Below are positions 6,778-12,879 of a stretch of 13,716 nucleotides of DNA, piece by piece (the stretch's first letter is position 1; every line of letters begins with the position of its first letter). Origin of the DNA: Streptomyces lilacinus (lineage in GTDB: Bacteria > Actinomycetota > Actinomycetes > Streptomycetales > Streptomycetaceae). Position numbers and translations under genes: made by a program. A model generated the notes under the pieces. That model searched no databases. It was not told the origin of the DNA and saw only the letters and a program-made list of their open reading frames with translations. The stretch spans positions 42,932-56,647 of the forward strand of contig KL569389.1 in assembly GCA_000715685.1 (NCBI GenBank), read 5' to 3'.

Positions 6778-7564
6778 ATGACCGACCCGACATCCCCCAC
6801 CACCTCCCGCCCCGGCCTGCCCGACACCGCGGACGCGCCGGCCCCGGCGGCGGCTCCTGCGGGCCGCCGCCCCTGTCTATGTGTATAAGAGACAGCCCTT
6901 CACGGCCGCCTTCCGCGTCCTCGTGGCCCTGGCGGCGCTCACCGGCGTCGCACTGGACACGATCGAGTCCGACGACCTCGGCCGGCTGTTCAGCTACTTC
7001 ACGGTCCAGTCCAATCTTCTGCTGGCGATCGTCTTCGCCTGGTCCGCCCACCGTGCCTGGACCGCCCGCCCCGCCCTCGCGCCCCGGATCACCGGCGGAG
7101 CGCTGCTCTACATCTCCATCACGGGCCTGGTCTTCCACTTCGTTCTGTCGAACGACGCCAGCGGCTTCGCCATGACCAGCCAGCGCACCCCCCTCGAATC
7201 GGTCGCCAACCACCTCCTGCACACCGCGACCCCCCTCGCGGCCGCCCTCGACTGGCTCCTGCTCACCGCCCCCGGCGGCTTCCTCGTGCGCCAGGCCTGG
7301 CAGTGGCTGGCCTACCCCCTCCTCTACCTCCCCTTCGCCCTGATCCGCGGTGCCCTCCTCACCCCGGGCACCGACGGCCGCTACCCGTACCCCTTCCTGG
7401 ACGTCGACCTCCACGGCTACGCCGGCATCCTCGGCAACGCCGTCGTCTTCGGCCTGGCCTTCTACGGCCTCGCCCTCGTCCTCGCCCTCCTCGACCGCAT
7501 ACGGCCCTGCCCGCCCGTCCTGCGAAACCGGATTTCGCCTACAGCCTCCGGTCGGCTAAAGTAG
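6778..7564 (+). CDS. Pr6Pr-family six-helix membrane protein, split by adapter sequence
   Basis: The first 31 codons (6778-6872, [20 protein letters not shown]... to AAPAGRRP) form a disordered Pro/Ala-rich head. After the adapter at 6873-6895 the protein resumes one frame over at 6896 with [17 protein letters not shown]. About six membrane helices follow, including the family-like [17 protein letters not shown] and a [15 protein letters not shown] segment, up to TAG 7562-7564. That fits the actinobacterial Pr6Pr (F420/FAR-17a-like 'six-helix') family of unknown function. The junction RRP|PFTAAFR reads naturally for this family, so both halves probably belong to one gene of about 250 residues, with the true bases at the joint missing or distorted. 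The apparent start at 6881 (MYKRQ) is adapter translation. The last codons reach into the tRNA promoter region. Confidence 0.75.
6873..6895. other. Internal collapsed Tn5 mosaic-end palindrome (assembly artefact)
   Basis: CTGTCT (6873-6878), the start of the reverse-complement mosaic end, is fused to ATGTGTATAAGAGACAG (6879-6895), the last 17 bases of the forward mosaic end. This is two mosaic ends back to back with the centre lost. The flanking 9-mers (6864-6872 and 6896-6904) are not identical, so it is not a simple Tn5 insertion with target duplication. It changes the reading frame of the surrounding gene. Confidence 0.93.
7533..7562 (+). promoter_or_regulatory. Promoter of tRNA-Pro
   Basis: TAAAGT at 7557-7562 is a good -10, with TTTCGC/TTCGCC at 7533-7539 as a -35 candidate at 17-18 bp spacing. 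The A/T-rich GGCTAAAGTAG context is unusual in this GC-rich DNA and lies about 50 bases before the tRNA. The -10 overlaps the stop codon of the preceding membrane-protein gene. Confidence 0.5.
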
Positions 7565-7610
7565 TCCTCGTTGCTCCGAAGCCCGCAGAAAACGGGAGTC
7601 GGTCGCACAT

Positions 7611-7684
7611 CGGGGTGTAGCGCAGCTTGGCAGCGCGCTTCGTTCGGGACGAAGAGGTCGTGGGTTCAAATCCCGCCACCCCGA
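7611..7684 (+). tRNA. tRNA-Pro (anticodon CGG)
   Basis: A 74-nt cloverleaf. The acceptor CGGGGTG (7611-7617) pairs with CACCCCG (7677-7683), with discriminator A at 7684. The D-stem is GCGC/GCGC. The anticodon stem CTTCG/CGAAG encloses the loop TTCGGGA, giving anticodon CGG, which reads CCG proline codons. The T-arm is GTGGG-TTCAAAT-CCCGC. CCA is not encoded; ACT follows instead. tRNA 3' ends are common integration sites, and the DNA downstream looks accessory. Confidence 0.97.
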
Positions 7685-7835
7685 CTGGTGCAGCACCAGC
7701 TCAGGCCCGGTCTTCCTTCATGGGAGACCGGGCTTGAGCCGTTTCTGGGCGCGCCTGGGAGTCTCGCTTGGAGCGAGACGGGAGTGGATCAAGAAAAGCG
7801 GAATCCTGAAGATCCACTACCGCCGAGCACTCGGC
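7685..7835. repeat. Five consecutive inverted repeats downstream of the tRNA
   Basis: In order: CTGGTGC/GCACCAG (7685-7699, 1-base centre); the 17-bp stem at 7700-7738; GTCTCGCT-TGG-AGCGAGAC (7761-7779); GTGGATC...GATCCAC (7784-7790 with 7811-7817); GCCGAG-CA-CTCGGC (7822-7835). All are perfect except two G-U pairs in the second. No credible protein is encoded here. It may be a structured RNA, a tandem terminator, or an integrase or excisionase arm region. Confidence 0.6.
7700..7738 (+). terminator. tRNA-Pro transcript terminator
   Basis: Bases 7700-7716 pair with 7722-7738 across a TTCAT loop: 17 pairs, two of them G-U, with a GC-rich core GCCCGGTCT/AGACCGGGC. It lies 15 bases after the tRNA and is followed by CCGTTTCTG, a weak U-tract. 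Confidence 0.75.
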
Positions 7836-8073
7836 AGCCCGCCCAGGACTCGAACGGGTGATTCAGGACACACGCCGGCGAGATGTGGGGTGCCGGGACT
7901 GCACGGAGCCACCCTCGTGGCCCAGTCGCTCGCCCATCGGTTCGGGAGGCGCACGGAACTCCTCCGTGATCTTCTTGTTCGTGTGGCGAGACCCAGGTGT
8001 ACCACCGGGTGACGGTGACGGCAGTGAAAGCCGGCACCGATCACCACAGGACCGTCAGTGTCCCGCGCGACAG
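7836..8073. other. Non-coding stretch between tRNA hairpins and secreted-protein genes
   Basis: No reading frame here has convincing codon use or a family resemblance. GACTCGAAC near 7848 recalls the complement of a tRNA T-loop (GTTCGAGTC), but no cloverleaf can be built around it. It lies downstream of the leftward secreted-protein genes; I found no clear terminator for them. Confidence 0.5.
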
Positions 8074-8487
8074 TCACGGCGCCGCCGGCGAACCGCAGTA
8101 CCCGTGATCGGTGCATGCCCGGAAGGTCAGGCCCCTGAGGCCGGTGTAGTCGGCCCGGAAATTTTCACCGTTCGCGGCTGACTTGACGGGCCCCCAGCGG
8201 CCCGCTCCGTTCCAGGTGGCCTGGAGGACTACCCACTGCTTGTCAGTGGGGTCAGTGTCGTAGAACGATCCCCAGTAGCTGCCGTAATAGGTCCCATGCG
8301 AGTCCGCGTACCAGGTCCAGCACACGTAGGCATGTCCCTTATTGCTCTTCGCGTACACCGTGCGGCACTTGTCGCCCTTCGCGGTGACAGGGCCCGCGCT
8401 CTGTGCGGTGGCGCTGCCCACGCCGGTCAGGGACGCCACAGCCAGGGCGACCGTCGAGACCAGCAACCCCCGTCGCTTGTTTCGCAT
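8074..8487 (-). CDS. Small secreted four-cysteine protein, function unknown
   Basis: A 137-residue protein that I do not recognise as a named family. The N-terminus MRNKRRGLLVSTVALAVAS...GSATA is a typical Sec signal peptide, with basic residues, a hydrophobic core and cleavage near ATA|QS. The mature part of about 110 residues is rich in Trp, Tyr and Gly (VCWTWYADSHGTYYGSYWG, WVVLQATWNGAGRWG) and has four cysteines, in DKCRT, YVCWT, FRACTD and GYCGS. That suggests a compact beta-rich domain held by two disulfides. The start at 8487 is supported by an AGGGGG ribosome site about 8 bases upstream. It lies 21 bases after the next gene on the same strand, so it is probably the last gene of a three-gene secreted-protein operon. 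It is not evidently homologous to the two upstream paralogues. Confidence 0.8.
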   Translation of the reverse strand: MRNKRRGLLVSTVALAVASLTGVGSATAQSAGPVTAKGDKCRTVYAKSNKGHAYVCWTWYADSHGTYYGSYWGSFYDTDPTDKQWVVLQATWNGAGRWGPVKSAANGENFRADYTGLRGLTFRACTDHGYCGSPAAP

Positions 8488-8508
8488 TGTCGTTTCCCCC
8501 TTCGTCGG

Positions 8509-8802
8509 TCAGAACGTGTCGATCCAGTGGTGGGTGATGACAGTGCCACTGACGAGGCAGCGCAGACTGGTGCGCTGGGTGGTGCGCTTCTCGTCGGACC
8601 AGCGGTAGTCCCCGTCCGAGCAGCGGATGCCGAGGCGCCACCAGCCACCCCGTGACACGTCGTTGCACACGCCGTAGGCGAAGTTGGGGCTGGTCTTCCA
8701 CGAGGAGCAGCCTGTCGGGATCGCTTGGGCAGGGGCGGTCATGACGCTGAGAGCCAGGCCAGTTCCCAGGATGACGGACACAAGCGAGCTGCGAAGACGC
8801 AT
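8509..8802 (-). CDS. Small secreted four-cysteine protein, tandem paralogue B
   Basis: A 97-residue protein with a Sec signal peptide (MRLRSSLVSVILGTGLALSV..., cleavage after PAQA). The mature domain is about 70 residues. Its four cysteines sit in TGCSSW, YGVCND, GIRCSDGDY and SLRCLV, and the tail is VITHHWIDTF. It shares roughly three quarters of mature-domain positions with the gene upstream, including all cysteines and the blocks WRLGIRCSDGDY and KRTTQRTSLRC. TTGGAGA stands 6 bases before the ATG. No enzymatic motif is visible. The size, secretion and disulfides suit an extracellular binding protein, inhibitor or small toxin, but none of these can be chosen. It lies 51 bases from paralogue A and 21 bases from the next gene. 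Confidence 0.82.
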   Translation of the reverse strand: MRLRSSLVSVILGTGLALSVMTAPAQAIPTGCSSWKTSPNFAYGVCNDVSRGGWWRLGIRCSDGDYRWSDEKRTTQRTSLRCLVSGTVITHHWIDTF

Positions 8803-8853
8803 GAACGATCTCCAAGGGTGAGGACGGACGGGCTCACGCTTGCCGACATCAGC

Positions 8854-9150
8854 TCAGTTGGCAGGGTCGATCCAGTGGTGGGTGATGACGGCGCCGCTGT
8901 TGTTGCAGCGCAGACTGGTGCGCTGGGTGGTGCGCTTCCAAGCGGACCAGTCATAGTCGCCGTCCGAGCAGCGGATGCCGAGCCGCCACGCATCACCTGG
9001 CGGTACGCGGTTGCACACTCCGTAGGCGAACGTCGGGCTGGTCTGCCACGATGAGCAGCCGGAAGGCGCGGCTTGCGCAGTCATGACCGGTGCCCCGAAC
9101 GCAAGCGCGGCACCAAGCCCCAGGGGCACCAGGACACTGCGAACACGCAT
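8854..9150 (-). CDS. Small secreted four-cysteine protein, tandem paralogue A
   Basis: A 98-residue protein and the first gene of the leftward secreted cluster. The signal peptide is MRVRSVLVPLGLGAALAFGA..., with cleavage near AQA. The mature part starts APSGCSSWQ and has four cysteines at about 32, 46, 61 and 82, then the tail GAVITHHWIDPAN. AGGAGA stands 7 bases before the ATG at 9150, which fixes the start; the frame stays open upstream to 9591 but loses any sensible codon use there. Differences from paralogue B concentrate around the PPGDAW/SRGGWW loop, the DWSAW/RWSDE turn and the CNNSG/CLVSG turn, so surface loops vary while the cysteine frame is kept. No known family is recognised. Confidence 0.82.
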   Translation of the reverse strand: MRVRSVLVPLGLGAALAFGAPVMTAQAAPSGCSSWQTSPTFAYGVCNRVPPGDAWRLGIRCSDGDYDWSAWKRTTQRTSLRCNNSGAVITHHWIDPAN

Positions 9151-9355
9151 GAGCTGTCTCCTGTCGATTGCGGTTCGAAGATCCCGGCAACGTGGATGCA
9201 TACGCTCCGCCGCGCCGAGGCAGTCGGCAGCGAAAGGTTCGGGCGACGCGACGCTCGACGGCCGGGCAGATCGAAGCATGCAGGCACCAACCCCACCCGA
9301 CAACGGCCACTCCCTGTCCCGGACGCCCGACCCGGCGTCCTGCCTGGTCAGCGGC

Positions 9356-9384
9356 TTGTCCGGGGTTTGTCCGAGGGGTGTCCG
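9356..9384. promoter_or_regulatory. Three heptamer direct repeats at 11-bp spacing
   Basis: TTGTCCG (9356), TTGTCCG (9367) and GTGTCCG (9378) repeat with an exact 11-bp period, one helical turn. Such heptamers with 4-bp spacers are the hallmark of operators for SARP/OmpR-type activators in Streptomyces. They lie about 206 bases upstream of paralogue A. No good -10 follows on either strand at the usual SARP distance, so the role is a guess. Confidence 0.4.
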
Positions 9385-9546
9385 GGATGGAAGCGCGTCT
9401 GATCGCCACCCGCGACGTGCGTAGCTCTGTGACTCGTTGCGCCACATCAGCCACGCTGCTGGCATCGCACTCCCCGCAGGTGATCGACGGCGATGCGCTC
9501 GGTGTGTTCCACCCTCTTGTGGAGCCCTATTGATCATTCCACAGGG

Positions 9547-9597
9547 CGGCCGGTGCGCTGCCGTTCCGTTGAACGAGTGGGAGCGAGGCACCGGCCG
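9547..9597. terminator. Inverted repeat after the monooxygenase gene
   Basis: CGGCCGGTGC (9547-9556) and GCACCGGCCG (9588-9597) are perfect 10-base arms separated by 31 bases. They lie 27 bases past the monooxygenase stop on its downstream side. The long loop is atypical, so it may be a weak terminator or a regulatory dyad. Confidence 0.35.
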
Positions 9598-9623
9598 GTT
9601 GGTCGCGGCTTGGGCTACGGGAT

Positions 9624-10808
9624 TCAGTAGTCCTTGACGGTCAGAGAGTTGACCACCTCGGCGAAGTCCTGGAGCTCGGGGGTCTCCGCGTCCTGCTCCG
9701 GGGCCGCCGCACCGGTGAGGGCGGCCACCTCGGCCTCCAGGCGCGCCTTGTTCGAGAGGGCGAGTTCCTGGTTCTGGGTGACGTACTCCCGCAATTCCTT
9801 CTCGTACGCGGCGAACGCCACGTTGTGGTCACCTTCGGCGGCCTTGAGCTCGCCGGCGAGCACGTACGCGCCCACCATCGCCATGCTCGTGCCCTGGCCG
9901 GACATCGGGGATCCGCAATATCCGGCGTCGCCCAGCAGGACGACTCGGCCGCGCGACCAGCTGTCCATGTGGATCTGGCTCATGGAGTCGAAATGGAAGT
10001 CGGGGGCATCCCACATGTAGGTGAGGGCCTTCGGGAACTCCCAGCCGGCATGGGCGAGGCGGTCGGCCAGGATTTGCTTGTGCGCCTCGGTGTCGCGGAA
10101 GTCGTAGACCAGGGGCTCGTCGGGCTCGAAGCCCAAGTACACCCTCAGTTCGGTGTTGTCCCGGGCGCTCATCACGCCGCCCCATGCCTTTTCGGCGGCG
10201 CACAGGACCTGCCAGTGGTCCAGGTCGAGGAAGTTCGGGGCGGTGAACACCGCGAGATAGGTGCCGAGATGGCGGATGAATTCCGATTCGGGGCCGAAGG
10301 CCAGCCTGCGTACGTTGGAGTGCAGGCCGTCGGCCCCGACGACCAGGTCGAAGGTACGCGGGGCATTGCGCTCGAAGGTGACGCGTACCCCGTCGTCGTT
10401 CTGGTCGAGGGAGGCGATCGAGTCGCCGAAGAGGTACTCGACGTGCTCCTGCTCCCCCGCCGCCCGATAGATCAGCTTGCTCAGGTCGTCGCGCATGACC
10501 TCGATGTCGGGGCTGTCGAATTCGAGGTCCGTCAGCGTCCGTTCCGTGCTGCGGAAGAGTTCCTTTCCCGTGCTGTCGACCATCGACATGCCGCGTATGG
10601 ACGTGCTCATCCGACGAATGTCGTCGAGTATTCCCATGCGCTCGGCGACGTCGAGCGCGGGGCCGCGTACGTCGATGGCCTGGCCGCCGGAACGGAGGGC
10701 GGCCGACCGCTCCACCACCGTGACGTCGAAACCGTGGCGGGAGAGCCAGTACGCGAGGGCGGGACCGCCGATGCTGGCACCGGAAATGAGAATGTTCTTG
10801 TTCTTCAC
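9624..10808 (-). CDS. FAD-dependent monooxygenase (PHBH/TetX-like aromatic hydroxylase)
   Basis: The product is 394 residues. The N-terminal Rossmann motif GASIGG (10-15) ends at Glu33 in VTVVERS, which binds the ribose of FAD. Arg106 in EVMRDDL, GADGLHS at 158-164 (the 'DG' motif binding FAD and NAD(P)H) and VVLLGDAGYCGSPMSGQG at about 289-306 (the 'GD' motif) complete the class A flavoprotein monooxygenase set. These enzymes use NAD(P)H and O2 to hydroxylate aromatic or polyketide substrates; close relatives include TetX-type antibiotic inactivators and anthracycline or angucycline hydroxylases. The substrate cannot be read from the sequence. GTG 10808 is chosen because the motif starts right after it and GAGGAG lies about 9 bases upstream; the frame runs open far further. 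It stands alone, with no biosynthetic genes nearby. Its base composition is less GC-rich than the flanking peptidase gene, which hints at transfer. Confidence 0.9.
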   Translation of the reverse strand: MKNKNILISGASIGGPALAYWLSRHGFDVTVVERSAALRSGGQAIDVRGPALDVAERMGILDDIRRMSTSIRGMSMVDSTGKELFRSTERTLTDLEFDSPDIEVMRDDLSKLIYRAAGEQEHVEYLFGDSIASLDQNDDGVRVTFERNAPRTFDLVVGADGLHSNVRRLAFGPESEFIRHLGTYLAVFTAPNFLDLDHWQVLCAAEKAWGGVMSARDNTELRVYLGFEPDEPLVYDFRDTEAHKQILADRLAHAGWEFPKALTYMWDAPDFHFDSMSQIHMDSWSRGRVVLLGDAGYCGSPMSGQGTSMAMVGAYVLAGELKAAEGDHNVAFAAYEKELREYVTQNQELALSNKARLEAEVAALTGAAAPEQDAETPELQDFAEVVNSLTVKDY

Positions 10809-10946
10809 CGGGGGAGGCTCCTCAAAAGGCGCCCGGGCCGCAACCAAATTTCCCGCGGTAGACCGCCGTCCCCCGCCCCGCAGCCACCTCCCACTGCAGG
10901 GGCAGGGCCCGGACCGGCCGTCCCGTCGCCCGGTCGAGTGAGCGAG

Positions 10947-10973
10947 ATATCCACAACTGCTCGGTAATCCACA
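10947..10973. promoter_or_regulatory. Pair of DnaA-box-like sequences
   Basis: ATATCCACA (10947-10955) and TAATCCACA (10965-10973) each differ by one base from the TTATCCACA DnaA box and are 18 bp apart in the same orientation. They lie in the 217-base gap between the divergent monooxygenase and peptidase genes. Possible regulatory or incidental sites; not an origin, since no cluster or dnaA/dnaN genes are nearby. Confidence 0.3.
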
Positions 10974-11012
10974 GGATTTGACGCTCCCCGCCGCGCCGCC
11001 CGCCGGGCAGCG

Positions 11013-11018
11013 CAGAAT
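11013..11018 (+). promoter_or_regulatory. -10-like CAGAAT, leaderless peptidase mRNA
   Basis: CAGAAT keeps A2, A5 and T6 of a -10 and stands 7 bases before ATG 11026. No Shine-Dalgarno. TTGACG at 10978 would be a fine -35 but is 29 bases away, too far to pair with it. Confidence 0.4.
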
Positions 11019-11025
11019 GGGGGGC

Positions 11026-12879
11026 ATGACTGAGAGCAACGGGTCCCTGCGGGGCAGCGCCGCCGAGACGTCCATCACGTCCATGCCGGACTGGGAGAAG
11101 CGCTTCCGGGCGCCGCGGACAGGGCTGCCCCGGTGGGCGGAGGACGCGCCGGACCGCTCGCTGTTCACGTCCAGCGCGACGGGGACCTTCGAGCTGTACG
11201 CCTGGGACCGGGCCACGGGCAGCCGGCGGCAGGTCACGGACCGGCCGAACGGGACGACGGGCGGGGTGCTGTCCCCGGACGGGGAGTGGATCTGGTGGTT
11301 CTCCGACACCGACGGCGACGAGTTCGGCACATGGGTCCGCCAGCCCTTCCACGGCGGACCGGACGAGCCCGCGACGCCCGGCCTGGAGCCTTCCTACCCG
11401 GACGGGCTGGCGCTGGGCCGGGACGGCACGGCGGTCGTCGGCCGCTCCACCGACAAGGGGGGCTCGACCATCCACGTCGTGCGCCCCGGCGCTGAGCCCG
11501 TCGAGATATACCGGCACCAGCAGTCGGCAGGCGTGGGCGACCTCTCCCACGACGGCACGTTGATCGCGATCGAGCACACCGAGCACGGCGACGCCATGCA
11601 CGCCGCGATCCGGGTCGTGCGGACCGACGGCACGGCCGTGGCCGAGCTGGACGACACCCGGGGCGGCACCGAGGAGCTCGGCCTGTCCGTGATGGGATTC
11701 GCGCCCGTCGACGGGGACTCCCGCCTGCTCATTGGCCACCAGCGCGGCGGCCGCTGGGAGCCCATGCTGTGGGACCCGACCACCGGCACGGAGACGCCCC
11801 TGGCCATCGACCTGCCGGGCGACCTGGACGCGGACTGGTTCCCCGACGGCACCGCCCTGCTGATCGACCACAGCTACCAGGCCCGCAGCGAGCTGTGGCG
11901 GTACGAGCTGGCCAGTGGTGAGCTGAGCCGCCTCGACACCCCGCCGGGCACGGTGTCCGGAGCGCTGCCGCGCCCGGACGGGACGGTGGAATTCCTCTGG
12001 TCCTCCGCCGCCAAGCCCCCCGTGGTGCGCTCGACGGCCGGGCACGTCGTGCTGGACCCGCCCGCGGCCGCCCACGGCGTCACCCACGCCCCGGACTCGG
12101 TCCCGGTCACCGACATATGGGTCGAGGGGCCGGGCGGCAAGGTGCACGCGCTGGTGCAGAAGCCCGCCGGCGACGGGCCGTTCCCGACCGTCTTCGACAT
12201 CCACGGCGGCCCAACCTGGCACGACAGCGACGCCTTCGCGGCCGGCCCGGCGGCCTGGGTGGACCACGGGTTCGCGGTCATACGCGTCAACTACCGCGGG
12301 TCCACGGGCTACGGGCGGGCCTGGACGGACGCCCTCAAGCACCGCGTGGGGCTGATCGAGCTGGAGGACATCGCGGCGGTGCGGGAGTGGGCCGTGGCCT
12401 CGGGCCTCGCGGACCCCGAGCGGCTGGTGCTGTCCGGCGGCTCGTGGGGCGGCTACCTGACCCTGCTGGGCCTGGGCACCCAGCCCGACGCCTGGTCGCT
12501 GGGCCTGGCCGCCGTGCCGGTCGCCGACTACGTGACGGCGTACCACGACGAAATGGAGGCTCTGAAGGCCCTGGACCGCACCCTCCTGGGCGGGACGCCG
12601 GAGGAGGTGCCGGAGCGCTTCGCCGCGTCGTCACCCCTGACGTACGTCGACCAGGTCCGGGCGCCCGTCTACATCTCGGCCGGTGTGAACGACCCGCGCT
12701 GCCCCATACGCCAGGTGGAGAATTACGTGGAGCGGCTGGAGCGCCGTGGCCACCCCCACGAGGTGTACCGCTACGACGCGGGGCACGGCTCGCTGGTGAC
12801 CGAGGAGCGGATCAAGCAGCTTCGGCTGGAGATCGCTTTCGCTGAGCGCCATCTGGGCCGTCCGGCTGATCGGGGGTGA
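11026..12879 (+). CDS. S9-family prolyl-oligopeptidase-type serine peptidase
   Basis: The product is 617 residues. The first roughly 370 have repeated beta-propeller blade motifs (SPDGEWIWWFSDTDGDEFG, SHDGTLIAIEH, FPDGTALLIDHSYQARSELWRYEL). An alpha/beta-hydrolase domain then carries FDIHGGPTWHDSD for the oxyanion hole, the nucleophile Ser473 in SGGSWGGY, Asp556 in GVNDPRCP and His587 in AGHGS. This is the acylaminoacyl- or dipeptidyl-peptidase-like S9 layout, for cleaving short peptides. No signal peptide is visible, so it is probably cytoplasmic. The start at 11026 is preferred over 10978 because of the -10-like element and because the upstream codons look non-coding. Its 3' end overlaps the converging SURF1 gene by 68 bases. 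Confidence 0.93.
   Translation: MTESNGSLRGSAAETSITSMPDWEKRFRAPRTGLPRWAEDAPDRSLFTSSATGTFELYAWDRATGSRRQVTDRPNGTTGGVLSPDGEWIWWFSDTDGDEFGTWVRQPFHGGPDEPATPGLEPSYPDGLALGRDGTAVVGRSTDKGGSTIHVVRPGAEPVEIYRHQQSAGVGDLSHDGTLIAIEHTEHGDAMHAAIRVVRTDGTAVAELDDTRGGTEELGLSVMGFAPVDGDSRLLIGHQRGGRWEPMLWDPTTGTETPLAIDLPGDLDADWFPDGTALLIDHSYQARSELWRYELASGELSRLDTPPGTVSGALPRPDGTVEFLWSSAAKPPVVRSTAGHVVLDPPAAAHGVTHAPDSVPVTDIWVEGPGGKVHALVQKPAGDGPFPTVFDIHGGPTWHDSDAFAAGPAAWVDHGFAVIRVNYRGSTGYGRAWTDALKHRVGLIELEDIAAVREWAVASGLADPERLVLSGGSWGGYLTLLGLGTQPDAWSLGLAAVPVADYVTAYHDEMEALKALDRTLLGGTPEEVPERFAASSPLTYVDQVRAPVYISAGVNDPRCPIRQVENYVERLERRGHPHEVYRYDAGHGSLVTEERIKQLRLEIAFAERHLGRPADRG

Larger units (their letters stand above)
8509..9150 (-). 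repeat. Tandem gene duplication, about 345-348 bp period
   Basis: The two paralogue genes are similar at DNA level as well as in protein. For example, TCGATCCAGTGGTGGGTGAT occurs near 8518 and again near 8867, and CGCAGACTGGTGCGCTGGGT is also in both. The start codons are 348 bp apart and the stops 345 bp apart. This looks like a fairly recent tandem duplication including the ribosome-binding region. Confidence 0.85.
9151..9623. other. Long intergenic region upstream of the secreted cluster
   Basis: About 470 bases with several open frames, none with a signal, a family or a ribosome site that persuades me. It should hold the promoter of the leftward secreted cluster; a TATGCA-like -10 near 9201 on the minus strand is only a weak candidate. 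It also contains the heptamer array at 9356-9384 and a large inverted repeat next to the monooxygenase stop. Confidence 0.5.

Noticed and set aside
6873..6895. Genuine Tn5 or IS50 insertion
   Set aside because: Only a collapsed mosaic-end pair, no transposase and no 9-bp target duplication.
5489..7414. 641-residue minus-strand frame across phosphoesterase and membrane protein
   Set aside because: Low-complexity shadow translation containing adapter-derived SLIHI; no motifs.
7845..7860. Remnant second tRNA (GACTCGAAC)
   Set aside because: Only a T-loop-like string on the minus strand; no acceptor, D or anticodon stems can be built.
9393..9637. Short open frames upstream of the monooxygenase stop
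   Set aside because: No ribosome site, no recognisable family and atypical codon use.
10947..10973. Replication origin from DnaA-like boxes
   Set aside because: Only two one-mismatch boxes and no dnaA/dnaN context.
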